Source: an uncultured Roseobacter sp. (GTDB lineage Bacteria > Pseudomonadota > Alphaproteobacteria > Rhodobacterales > Rhodobacteraceae). From it: a stretch of DNA of 64,000 nt. The notes beneath the pieces were generated by a model. The model was not told the DNA's origin. It did not search any database and worked only from the letters and a program-made list of their open reading frames with translations. The DNA is taken from contig CANKZM010000003.1 in the NCBI GenBank assembly GCA_947488305.1, positions 1 through 64,000 on the forward strand, written 5' to 3'. Positions 17,551-24,864 of this stretch are shown here, piece by piece. The position numbers and the translations under genes are program-made. How positions within the stretch are numbered: the stretch's first letter is position 1; every line of letters begins with the position of its first letter.

Positions 17551-18543
17551 TCAGGCATTCACATCCACAACAACCCGCCCCTTGACCTGGCCTTTCAGGA
17601 TGTCGCTGCCAAGCTGCGGCAAATCAGAAAGCGTTGCGGGATGCACCATGGTTTCAAGCTTGTCCATCGGCAGATCGCTGGCGATGCGTTTCCAGGCACG
17701 CAGACGGTTTTCATAAGGTTGCATGACACTATCGATGCCCAGCAGATTCACCCCACGCAGCAGGAAGGGGATAACCGTTGCAGGCAGTCCCGCACCGCCG
17801 GCCAGTCCCACAGCAGAGACAGACGCACCATATTTCATCTGGCCCAGAACACGCGCCAGCATCTCACCTCCCACGGCGTCAACACAACCGGCCCAGGTCT
17901 CGGCTTCAAGTGGACGTTTGACCGTCTCATTGATCTCACCACGTGCAACGATCTGGCTGGCGCCAAGCGACTTGATGTAATCTTCCGTTTCGGGGCGCCC
18001 GGTGACGCCCGCAACTTCATGTCCAAGCGCTGCCAGAATAGCCACCGCGACCGAGCCCACGCCGCCTGCCGCTCCGGTGACCAGAACCGGGCCGTCCCCG
18101 ACCTTCAGCCCGTGATCCTCAAGCGCCATCACCGCCAGCATCGAGGTGAAACCGGCGGTGCCAACTGCCATCGCTTGCCGGGTATCAAGACCCGCAGGCA
18201 GCGGCACCAGCCAGTCCGCCTTGACGCGCGCTTTTTGCGCGTACCCACCCCAATGGGCCTCTCCCACACGCCAACCGGTCAATACCACCTTGTCACCGGG
18301 AGAGTAGCGGTCATCCTCCGAGGCTTCGACCGTACCGGCGAAATCAATACCCGGCACATGGGGGTAGTTGCGCACCAGACCGCCACCCGGCCCGATGCAA
18401 AGCCCATCCTTGTAGTTCACTGTGGAGTATTCCACTGCAACGGTTACGTCACCATTGGGCAGCTGTTCAGTGCTGATTTCCTCAACGGCGGCAGAAGTTT
18501 TCCCGCTTTCTTCGTCCTTGTTGACCACGAGCGCCTTGAACAT
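17551..18543 (-). CDS. acuI: Acryloyl-CoA reductase
   Basis: This 330-residue zinc-free medium-chain dehydrogenase reduces toxic acryloyl-CoA to propionyl-CoA with NADPH, a step in DMSP and acrylate degradation. Visible features are the GroES-like N-terminus (VEYSTVNYKDGLCIGPGGGLVRNYPHVPGIDFAGTV), the coenzyme loop VTGAAGGVGSVAVAILAALG and LGASQIVAR. It lies 75 bases downstream of dmdA on the same strand; the dmdA-acuI order is known from roseobacters such as Ruegeria pomeroyi. A bidirectional terminator follows. The gene pairing, more than the enzyme sequence alone, supports the AcuI name within the YhdH/AcuI family. Confidence 0.92.
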   Translation of the reverse strand: MFKALVVNKDEESGKTSAAVEEISTEQLPNGDVTVAVEYSTVNYKDGLCIGPGGGLVRNYPHVPGIDFAGTVEASEDDRYSPGDKVVLTGWRVGEAHWGGYAQKARVKADWLVPLPAGLDTRQAMAVGTAGFTSMLAVMALEDHGLKVGDGPVLVTGAAGGVGSVAVAILAALGHEVAGVTGRPETEDYIKSLGASQIVARGEINETVKRPLEAETWAGCVDAVGGEMLARVLGQMKYGASVSAVGLAGGAGLPATVIPFLLRGVNLLGIDSVMQPYENRLRAWKRIASDLPMDKLETMVHPATLSDLPQLGSDILKGQVKGRVVVDVNA

Positions 18544-18618
18544 CGTCTTCTCCTTCTTGAGGCATGACGCCCCGGTTTAACTGATCTTAATTACCCTGCA
18601 GCCGCCTCACGTCCGGCG

Positions 18619-19722
18619 TTACAGCCAAAATCCCGCTTGTACAGTCGCCGCGCGCTCGCCGTCAGGCGTTCGAACATCCAGTATTGTACCGGTATCCCAG
18701 TGGGTCATCCGAACCATACCGATTGCGACGTTGGTTTTGAAATCCGGGCTCCATGCAGCTGATGTCACCTGCCCCACGCGCACCTCGCCTGCGTAAAGGC
18801 CCCAGGCCCGATCACATAACGGCACCGCGTCGCCATCGATTTCCAAGGCACGGATCTGCTGAACCGGTCCCTCCTTGGCGACCCGCAGCAACGCATCCCG
18901 TCCAATACAGCCAATGGCTGTTTGCGTGTCGCAAAAACGACCCAGACCACATTCATGCGGCGTGTTGTCATCGGTCATGTCGTTCCCGAATGACAACAGC
19001 CCACCTTCGATACGTTCGATCCCATTTGGGCACCCTGCCCGCACGTTCAGGTCCTCACCCGCCCTAAAGAGCGCCTCCCAGATCGGCATGGCGATGTCAC
19101 TGCCTTCGACGTAAATCTCAAAGCCGCCCTGCTTTGAATAGCCGGAACGCGCGACGACGAGTTCCCGTCCCTCGAACTCAAAGAGGCCAAAGCGAAAGAA
19201 CTTTATGTCGCGTACGCCTTCGCCAAAGACGCGCGCGGCCAATTCATCGGATTTTGGCCCTTGGATAGCGAGTGGGCTAACGTCCGGCTCATCCACAAGC
19301 ACATCAAGCCGATACCCGTTGGCGATGCCTTTTACCCACAAGAGCAGATCACTGTCCGCAATGGAAATCCACCAGCGATCCTCGGCCAGTTTGACCGCAA
19401 CCGGATCATTCAGCATACCGCCTGTCTCATCCACGATGGGGATGTAGAAACATCGACCCGGCAACATGCCCCGCAGGTCACGTGGCGTCAGCATCTGCAT
19501 CAGCCGCGCGGCGTCCGGGCCCCGCAATTCGACCTGTCTTTCGACCGAAACATCCCAGACCTGAACATGCTTTTTCAGGTGCGCATAATCGGCTTCAACG
19601 CTTTCAAAAACAGTGGGCAGGAGCATCCTGTTGTAAACGGTATAAGCCGATACACCCGCTGCCTCGACACCATCGGAGAATGGGGTCCGCCGCAGCCTGC
19701 GCGAGGGAGAGATTAGAGCCAT
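18619..19722 (-). CDS. dmdA: DMSP demethylase
   Basis: This tetrahydrofolate-dependent enzyme removes a methyl group from dimethylsulfoniopropionate, giving methylmercaptopropionate and 5-methyl-THF. It belongs to the glycine cleavage T-protein fold. The 367-residue sequence shows features I know from roseobacter DmdA: PSRRLRRTPFSDGVEAAGV at the N-terminus, VQVWDVSVERQVELRGPDA, GGMLNDPVAVKL, ARSGYSKQGGFEIYVEG and RAGCPNGIERIEGGLLSFGNDMT. The ATG falls one base after the stop of the DinB gene, so it is coupled to the upstream DUF2182-DUF1326-DinB genes and shares their promoter. The GntR gene beyond them is the likely regulator. Confidence 0.95.
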   Translation of the reverse strand: MALISPSRRLRRTPFSDGVEAAGVSAYTVYNRMLLPTVFESVEADYAHLKKHVQVWDVSVERQVELRGPDAARLMQMLTPRDLRGMLPGRCFYIPIVDETGGMLNDPVAVKLAEDRWWISIADSDLLLWVKGIANGYRLDVLVDEPDVSPLAIQGPKSDELAARVFGEGVRDIKFFRFGLFEFEGRELVVARSGYSKQGGFEIYVEGSDIAMPIWEALFRAGEDLNVRAGCPNGIERIEGGLLSFGNDMTDDNTPHECGLGRFCDTQTAIGCIGRDALLRVAKEGPVQQIRALEIDGDAVPLCDRAWGLYAGEVRVGQVTSAAWSPDFKTNVAIGMVRMTHWDTGTILDVRTPDGERAATVQAGFWL

Positions 19723-19723
19723 G

Positions 19724-20233
19724 TCAGCCCTCCTCTGGCATCAGGACCACGTCAGTGACCGGCGCTTTCTGGCCCACAGCGGTGATCATCGCGTGCATCT
19801 GCCCCCGATGGTGGGTCTGATGGTTGAAAAATTGCATGATGCAGCTGGTGATCGGGGCAGTGAATTCCCGCCCCGCAGTGCTCGCGTACCAGGACATATC
19901 ACCCATGATATCAACGGCCTTAACGCCATCCGCCCAAAACCTGATCTTGCCATCCAGCCGAAACCGATCCGCAGCCCATGACCCGATCGTCTGGTGAAGC
20001 CGGGTGTGCTCACTGGCCTCCACCGCGGGCGGAGCAACTGACGGGTCAAACCGGTTCATCCACAGAGTATCCGCCCACAGCAAATGATTTGCCGTCGCCA
20101 TGATACTGCCGAAGAACGCCCCTCGATCGCGGGTCAACTCATCCATTGGCATAGCCTCCAACACTGGCATCAACTGGTTGTTTTGCCAGCTGTTGTAGCG
20201 CGCCATGGTTCGAACATAGCGCGGGTCAATCAC
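19724..20233 (-). CDS. DinB-family metal-dependent protein
   Basis: This 169-residue four-helix-bundle protein of the DinB/YfiT-like superfamily has the expected three metal-ligand histidine positions: NHLLWAD in the first half and FFNHQTHHRGQMH near the C-terminus. Characterised relatives are thiol S-transferases acting with low-molecular-weight thiols, although many are uncharacterised. It starts at GTG overlapping the stop of the DUF1326 gene (GTGA) and ends next to the dmdA start. A thiol-related function would suit the methanethiol chemistry of the operon; this is inference. Confidence 0.85.
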   Translation of the reverse strand: MIDPRYVRTMARYNSWQNNQLMPVLEAMPMDELTRDRGAFFGSIMATANHLLWADTLWMNRFDPSVAPPAVEASEHTRLHQTIGSWAADRFRLDGKIRFWADGVKAVDIMGDMSWYASTAGREFTAPITSCIMQFFNHQTHHRGQMHAMITAVGQKAPVTDVVLMPEEG

Positions 20234-20937
20234 GGGTTGGGGCCTTTCCAGTCGATGGCACAGATCTCAGCCGATTTGCCGCCAAAGTCCCAGATGCGCC
20301 CATAGTCACGCACTTTACTTTTCAGACCGCGTGCCGCGACGATATCTGGACCCATCCAGTACTTTGAGTTCGTGATCATCACCGGTTGGTCAGGGCTTGC
20401 ACCTGTTATCGCCTCGATCTCACCCTGGATTTTGCGGCCTATCAGGATGCGGCGACGGTTACCGTCCCTTTCAATTTCAACCGGCGCGCGCTCGGCGCCG
20501 ATGATCTCGCTGACCAGCATGGTGAAGAGACCTGTGGTCCCTCCCGCTGCACCCGAAAAAATCTGCAGGATACCATTGTAGGCCTTGCCGCTCGCGCGTT
20601 CATCGACATAAGCCGCAACCTTCCAATTGCCTTCGGCCATCCGCCCCGGGATTTCGACCATCAGGCCGATGTTCAGGCCGGATAGATCCTCTCCCTCGAA
20701 ATGTCCCTCGTCGATCACAATCGCCATCCAGGCTTTGCAGTCGCCTTCGGTGGGCGGGTGTTTGCCAAGGCTGACAACACAGGGGCAGAACACATCGCAG
20801 GAGCAGTTCATGAAAAGCTCCCCCTTGATGGCCCAATTGGTCGGGCTCATCTGACGGCGACCGGGGTTTGGCATGCGCTGGTCGATCCGCTGGCTGATCG
20901 GCAAGCGATCCGCGTTGGGTCGTCTGTTCTTTGCCAT
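20230..20937 (-). CDS. DUF1326 protein with Cys-rich N-terminus
   Basis: The protein opens its conserved part with ELFMNCSCDVFCPCVVSLGKHPPTEGDCKAW, a cluster of five cysteines typical of DUF1326. GLNIGLMVEIPGRMAEGNWKVAAYVDE and the FSGAAGG segment follow. DUF1326 proteins are uncharacterised and are usually coded beside DUF2182 membrane proteins, as here. The cysteines suggest metal or thiol binding. The N-terminal 30 residues are arginine-rich and may not all be translated; an internal ATG in SPTNW-preceding sequence (MPNPGRRQ / MSPTNW) is an alternative start. Stop and start overlap with the DinB gene. Confidence 0.8.
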   Translation of the reverse strand: MAKNRRPNADRLPISQRIDQRMPNPGRRQMSPTNWAIKGELFMNCSCDVFCPCVVSLGKHPPTEGDCKAWMAIVIDEGHFEGEDLSGLNIGLMVEIPGRMAEGNWKVAAYVDERASGKAYNGILQIFSGAAGGTTGLFTMLVSEIIGAERAPVEIERDGNRRRILIGRKIQGEIEAITGASPDQPVMITNSKYWMGPDIVAARGLKSKVRDYGRIWDFGGKSAEICAIDWKGPNP

Positions 20938-20940
20938 GTC

Positions 20941-21729
20941 TTATCCTCCCACGAGAAAAGGCCAGCCCAGCACCGCAAGACCTGCAGCAATCAGGACGAA
21001 ACCCATTGGTTTTGTTACATAGTGCCCCACCTGAGGCAGTTTTTCGATGATCATGAAAAAGGTCGCAAGCCCCATCCATGCAAGGTTCATCACCCCGCCG
21101 ACAAAGCCAAGCGCCATGAAGCCCCAGCAGCAAACCACGCAAAAAGCGCCCAGCCCCAATCCCATACGCAGGCCGCCCGCGAACCCGTCGCGCCAGTTTC
21201 CAAGGAAATAAATTGTCGGCGAATGGCAGACGCCGTGGCAAATCTCCTTGGTGCGGGTGAACTGAAAGAACCCGACCGAAACAAGCAAACCGCCCGCAAC
21301 CCAAGGGCTCTTGGCCATGCCCAGCATGTCGATGACACCGGCAAAGAGAAGCGCCAGCTGCGCCCCCGCGATCAGCGCCGCAAAAGCCACCCAGACGATG
21401 AAGTAACCAAGCAGCACGCCGAGCCACCCCACCCGGGTGCCCGTAGCGCTCGACATCAAATCCTCGTAGGCGCGCAAGGTGGGCACCAGCGTCGGCAGCA
21501 TCATGGCCGCCATCATGATCGCCCACATCCAGAACAACGGGCCAAAATTTGCCATCGGCATATACATGGGCATGCGTGGGTCCATCGCAGCCATGCGGGC
21601 GCCCATCTCGCCCGGTCGGCCCATCAGATCGAGGTCCATGTCGATGGCCATGACGTACATCACCCACCACGCCGCCAGAATGGCGCCGAAAAAACCAAGC
21701 CAGAGAGTGGAACGCAAAATGCCGGGCAC
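20941..21729 (-). CDS. DUF2182 integral membrane protein
   Basis: The frame is open to 21855, but a GTG at 21729 preceded at seven bases by AGGA gives a protein that begins with a membrane helix (PGILRSTLWLGFFGAILAAWWVMYVMAI), so that start is used. About six membrane segments are predicted. The family motifs are visible: WMWAIMMAAMMLPTLVPTL, a CHGVCHSP cysteine/histidine pair and GAFCVVCCWGFMALGFVGGVMN. DUF2182 is annotated as a predicted metal-binding membrane protein without known function. It is the first gene of the operon leading to dmdA and lies divergent from the GntR gene, 71 bases away. Confidence 0.8.
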   Translation of the reverse strand: MPGILRSTLWLGFFGAILAAWWVMYVMAIDMDLDLMGRPGEMGARMAAMDPRMPMYMPMANFGPLFWMWAIMMAAMMLPTLVPTLRAYEDLMSSATGTRVGWLGVLLGYFIVWVAFAALIAGAQLALLFAGVIDMLGMAKSPWVAGGLLVSVGFFQFTRTKEICHGVCHSPTIYFLGNWRDGFAGGLRMGLGLGAFCVVCCWGFMALGFVGGVMNLAWMGLATFFMIIEKLPQVGHYVTKPMGFVLIAAGLAVLGWPFLVGG

Positions 21730-21782
21730 GGGGGATTCCTTTTCCTTGCACTTCAAATGCCAGACAATTAGAAATCGAGCAA

Positions 21783-21800
21783 ACATTAAATGTAAGACAT
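21783..21800. promoter_or_regulatory. Putative GntR/FadR operator
   Basis: ATGT-AAG-ACAT (21790-21800) is a perfect palindrome with a 3-base centre and fits the TnGTnnnACnA form of FadR-subfamily operators. It overlaps a second one, ACATT-A-AATGT (21783-21793). The site ends at the base before the gntR ATG and sits in the divergent control region, so it could regulate both directions. Confidence 0.6.
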
Positions 21801-22541
21801 ATGAAAATTGACCCTGCCAGCCCTGCCGACCTCTCGGCGCAAATCGCGGCCGCAATCCGCGACGCCATTGTGGCGGGCACGCTGATTGTAGACGAACGCC
21901 TGCCGTCCGAGGCGGAACTCTCCGAGCAATTCGATGTCTCGCGTCCTACCGTGCGCGAAGCGCTGAAGCGTCTGGCGGCGCAATCTTTGATCCGAACCCA
22001 GCGAGGCGCAACGGGCGGAGCTTTTGTCAATCGCTTGTCCTTTGAGGAAGCCTACCCGCAACAGATCACTACATCGACGCTGCTGCTTTCAATGAATGCC
22101 GTGAGCTTTGAGACTGCCTGCGAAGCGCGATACGCGTTGGAACGGGCTTGCGCCCCTTTTTCCGCTAACCGCCGCAGCCCCGACCACCTTGCAACCATGC
22201 GCGCAGAGATTCACCGCCAGAGCCAACCCGGCCTGACTGATGAAGCCTTTTGTGCCTCAGATGTCGCGTTTCACCGGGCCTTGGTTGATGGCGCGGGCAA
22301 CCCTGTGCTCTCTTATCAGCTTGCCGGTGCGGTCGAAGCCATGCAGCCCTTGATGAACATGATCACCTTTTCGGCCCGCGATCGCGCCCGTATCGTCGCC
22401 CTGCATACTGACATTGCAGATGCAGTTGAGCGGAAAGACGCAGACGCCACGGCAATCGCACTGACGGCACTCGAACTCGAGACGCAAAAACTGGCTGAGA
22501 GCGTCTTTGCAGCACGGGCCAGCAAACCAGCCACGAAATAA
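21801..22541 (+). CDS. GntR-family (FadR/FCD) regulator beside dmdA
   Basis: Residues 1-72 are a winged helix (LPSEAELSEQFDVSRPTVREALKRLAAQSLIRTQRGATGG). Residues about 95-225 are an all-helical FCD ligand domain with the metal-binding aspartate and histidines (ASDVAFHRALVDGAGN, VALHTDIADAVERKD). It is divergent from the operon ending in dmdA-acuI. A GntR gene next to dmdA is also found in other roseobacters, so regulation of DMSP demethylation, probably by an intermediate of the pathway, is likely. The start codon directly follows the palindrome and has no strong SD, so autoregulation and weak translation are plausible. Confidence 0.88.
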   Translation: MKIDPASPADLSAQIAAAIRDAIVAGTLIVDERLPSEAELSEQFDVSRPTVREALKRLAAQSLIRTQRGATGGAFVNRLSFEEAYPQQITTSTLLLSMNAVSFETACEARYALERACAPFSANRRSPDHLATMRAEIHRQSQPGLTDEAFCASDVAFHRALVDGAGNPVLSYQLAGAVEAMQPLMNMITFSARDRARIVALHTDIADAVERKDADATAIALTALELETQKLAESVFAARASKPATK

Positions 22542-22571
22542 AGCGTCAGAACGCCCGTAAGCCTGACTTCG

Positions 22572-23396
22572 CTAAAGACACCTTTCCTCATGCACAAACA
22601 ACAACTGTCTGGCTTGTTCGTCCAGTGTGCCGAGGTTGTAGGCCTCAGGGTCATCAGCCAGAAGGTTTGCCAGCATATTGCCCGGTTCATTCGCGTTCTC
22701 GCAGCCTGTTTGTTGCGACAATTCCATAAACAACCAGCTGAACGAAATCTTTGACGATAGCTGATCCCTGCCCGCCTGGCTGTCCAGTTCGCCTGCGTGC
22801 TCGAGACCCTGCCTGAAGGATGCCCGCGCGGCATCAAGATCCTGCGTTTGGCCCTCAGCCCCAAGCAAACTGCCCTTGAAGCGTGCCATATCGGCCTGCG
22901 CGATCGGCCCCACAGCGGGCACGGTATCAGCAACGATCAACGCATCCGCAATCCGGCCGTTCAGCTGCAACTCCTCCGCAAGCAACAAGGTTTCGCGATC
23001 CGTGAAATAGCGCGGTTGCGTTTGCCAATAGGCATAACTCTCTTTGACGAGACGGTCGCGGCGACTGGCCTTGGCCTCAAGGATCGCGGCGATTTCAGCA
23101 TCCGCCCCGCGCGCCTGCAAAACAAAGATCTCTGATCGTAGATCCTGAAGTTCTGACAATTTGTCCTGTGCGACAGCCACGGTTGCTTGGTCAAGACGCT
23201 GCAGCTTCAGATATACGCCGTCGTAAAAACCATAAGTGGCCGCTATCAACGCTGCAGGCAGACCAATCACGAACAACAGGTCAGACGGGCTTTTGACCTT
23301 GTACCACGGCTTCTTCGGAGACGTTTCGAGTTTGTCCAATCGTTTGCTCATCTCGTCGAGCCGCTTGGACATCTGCTCCAACACTGCGTCGCTCAT
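22572..23396 (-). CDS. Single-pass membrane protein with coiled coil and helical repeats
   Basis: No family is recognised. The N-terminus is a heptad-like repeat (LEQMSKRLDEMSKRLDKLE) and is followed by one membrane helix (LLFVIGLPAALIAATYGFYDGVY, about residues 40-62). The remainder is a helical domain with a TPR-like alternation (ETLLLAEELQLNGRIADALIVAD..., LDAARASFRQGLEHAGELDSQAG). Topology probably puts the repeat domain outside the cytoplasm. It converges with gntR (31 bases between stops) and stands alone. Confidence 0.65.
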   Translation of the reverse strand: MSDAVLEQMSKRLDEMSKRLDKLETSPKKPWYKVKSPSDLLFVIGLPAALIAATYGFYDGVYLKLQRLDQATVAVAQDKLSELQDLRSEIFVLQARGADAEIAAILEAKASRRDRLVKESYAYWQTQPRYFTDRETLLLAEELQLNGRIADALIVADTVPAVGPIAQADMARFKGSLLGAEGQTQDLDAARASFRQGLEHAGELDSQAGRDQLSSKISFSWLFMELSQQTGCENANEPGNMLANLLADDPEAYNLGTLDEQARQLLFVHEERCL

Positions 23397-23509
23397 GATT
23401 GCCCCTTTCCCCTATCCCAATGAAAGCAATGTGAAAGGCGGGCGGATTTCTGTCAATCGGCCGTCGCCTTTGGCTTGCCCGGAGCCTTGCACCTGCTAGG
23501 TGTTGGTTC

Positions 23510-23869
23510 ATGGTAGAAATCGTCAACATTATTGGTGCGCTGCTAACTGCCGGCTTTGGTCTCTTTGGCTTTGTCGCGCCAAGATACACCGCATCTGCCC
23601 TCGACCTTGAGACGACAACCTCAACGATGGGGTTGAGTGAAATGCGCGCGTCGGTCGGCGGACTTTTCGTGGTGGCTGGCCTTGCGGCGCTCTGGCTTCA
23701 TACGCCGCTGGCCTATGCGATGATCGGTTTTGCCTTTGCGGGTGCTGCGTTGGGGCGCGCTGTATCCCTCGTCCTTGATAAGCCCCCGGTCGGCAAGGTT
23801 TTGATCTTTGGCGGCATCGAACTGGCGCTTGCACTCTGGTTTCTCGCGGCCAATCTGGGGACGAGTTGA
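23510..23869 (+). CDS. DUF4345-like membrane protein
   Basis: The 119-residue protein has four hydrophobic segments with the layout of the DUF4345 group: a first helix around NIIGALLTAGFGLFGFVAPRYTASALDLE, the conserved GLSEMRASVGGLFVVAGLAALW, then FAGAALGRAVSLVLDKPPVGKVLIFGGIELALALWF. No catalytic motif is seen. It lies immediately upstream of the tmRNA promoter on the same strand but has no obvious functional link to it. A related gene is at 158-538. Confidence 0.75.
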   Translation: MVEIVNIIGALLTAGFGLFGFVAPRYTASALDLETTTSTMGLSEMRASVGGLFVVAGLAALWLHTPLAYAMIGFAFAGAALGRAVSLVLDKPPVGKVLIFGGIELALALWFLAANLGTS

Positions 23870-23881
23870 ACGATCAGAGGC

Positions 23882-23909
23882 TTGTGAGACTGTAGAAAGC
23901 GCCTTATAT
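23882..23909 (+). promoter_or_regulatory. Probable ssrA promoter
   Basis: TTGTGA (23882-23887) and TTATAT (23904-23909) are separated by 16 bases and end shortly before the first structured bases of the tmRNA precursor, which gives an expected start near 23916. Confidence 0.5.
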
Positions 23910-23915
23910 CTAATC

Positions 23916-24229
23916 TGTTCGCAAGAACTATGGACATAAACGCGCTCGTCATAAGCGGATCGGACCCGGGGGCGGTACCCGGCGGCTCCACCAAACATCC
24001 TTCATTTGGGGATCATGGGGCCGAAACAGGATCGACGAACGTCTAAAGGGGTTAGCTTTGTCTCGGCTGTCTGCCACCGTTACCGGCGAAAAACGTACAA
24101 TTGCAAATGACAATCGTGCACCAGTAGCAATGGCCGCGTAAGCGACCGGAGATACTGAAATCTAAGTCCTAGTGCTTTGCAGCGCTAGGCGGGGTTCGCA
24201 GGCACCTGGCAACAGAAGCCTGCACTTAA
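23916..24229 (+). ncRNA. ssrA: Two-piece permuted tmRNA (alphaproteobacterial)
   Basis: The gene order is permuted. The acceptor piece comes first, with its T arm and CCA end at 23991-23993. A 14-base intervening segment follows, then the coding piece beginning GGGGATCATGGGG at 24008. The resume reading frame 24103-24138 encodes the tag ANDNRAPVAMAA with TAA at 24139, closely matching known Rhodobacteraceae tags. The 3' part folds into a GCAGG...CCTGC hairpin. The RNA is processed to two molecules that rescue stalled ribosomes with SmpB; the tagged proteins go to ClpXP. Ends are estimated from promoter and hairpin positions. Confidence 0.93.
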
Positions 24230-24329
24230 AAAATTTATTCATTTTCGCAAAATCTCCCCAAAGTTGTATTTGTTTACGATTTGTAGGCGCCTGTCTGCTA
24301 GTTTTTTTCCCAGGTAACGGGAATTTTGC

Positions 24330-24758
24330 ATGCAGTCCAAAGCAGACATCATTCACAAGTGGTACGAAGACGTGTGGATCGGCGGTGATCTCGACAAGGT
24401 CGAGCAGATGTACCAGCCGGCCCCTGACGATGAATCCCTCATTCCAGGCGCGACAATTTCGGTTGAAGAAACGCGCGAGATGATCGTTGTGTTGGCAAAT
24501 CTGATAACTGATATTCGGGTTCGCATAATCCACACCGTCGAAAAGGGCGAATGGGTTTCTGCATTGGTTGAAATCTACGGCTTCAAACTCGGCACAGAAA
24601 CGCCTGTGTACATGCGTTGGCTCACCATGGTTCGTATCGATGGTGACCGCATTGTGGAAAGCTACCCATCTGTGAATTTCCTGAGCTTTTTTGAACAACT
24701 CGGCCAACTCCCAGATGACGCCTTCGAATTACTCCTCAGCGGGACGGTGCTGAGCTAA
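24330..24758 (+). CDS. NTF2-like (SnoaL-type) protein
   Basis: The 142-residue protein follows the cone-shaped NTF2 fold: an N-terminal helix with KWYEDVWIGGDLDKVEQMY, a middle part TREMIVVLANLITDIRVRIIHTVEKGEWVSALVEIYGF, and a closing strand TMVRIDGDRIVESYPSVNF. This superfamily includes polyketide cyclases, isomerases and binding proteins, so no reaction can be named. A 7-bp hairpin (24760-24777) follows the stop without a T run. Confidence 0.75.
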   Translation: MQSKADIIHKWYEDVWIGGDLDKVEQMYQPAPDDESLIPGATISVEETREMIVVLANLITDIRVRIIHTVEKGEWVSALVEIYGFKLGTETPVYMRWLTMVRIDGDRIVESYPSVNFLSFFEQLGQLPDDAFELLLSGTVLS

Positions 24759-24759
24759 C

Positions 24760-24777
24760 AACCGACAATCGTCGGTT
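24760..24777 (+). terminator. Short hairpin after the NTF2-like gene
   Basis: AACCGAC and GTCGGTT form a perfect 7-bp stem around AATC. No T run follows, so it may be a weak terminator or processing signal before chrA. Confidence 0.4.
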
Positions 24778-24864
24778 GCGCGAATGGCTTTCTCAAGTGC
24801 AAGTTTGGATGTAGGTGCTAGGCAGGCGCGCCCACATGCTTGGGCGTGCAACGCAGGAGAATAC

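Noticed and set aside
20701-21771. 356-codon plus-strand open frame
   Set aside because: Antisense to DUF1326 and DUF2182 with a histidine/arginine-rich composition typical of complement frames.
20600-22030. 476-codon open frame on the minus strand across DUF1326/DUF2182 and gntR
   Set aside because: It is out of frame with the two recognisable families, lacks motifs, and crosses the divergent promoter region; it is a high-GC shadow.
23621-23998. Minus-strand open frames over the tmRNA
   Set aside because: They cover the acceptor piece of the tmRNA and DUF4345; no coding signal.
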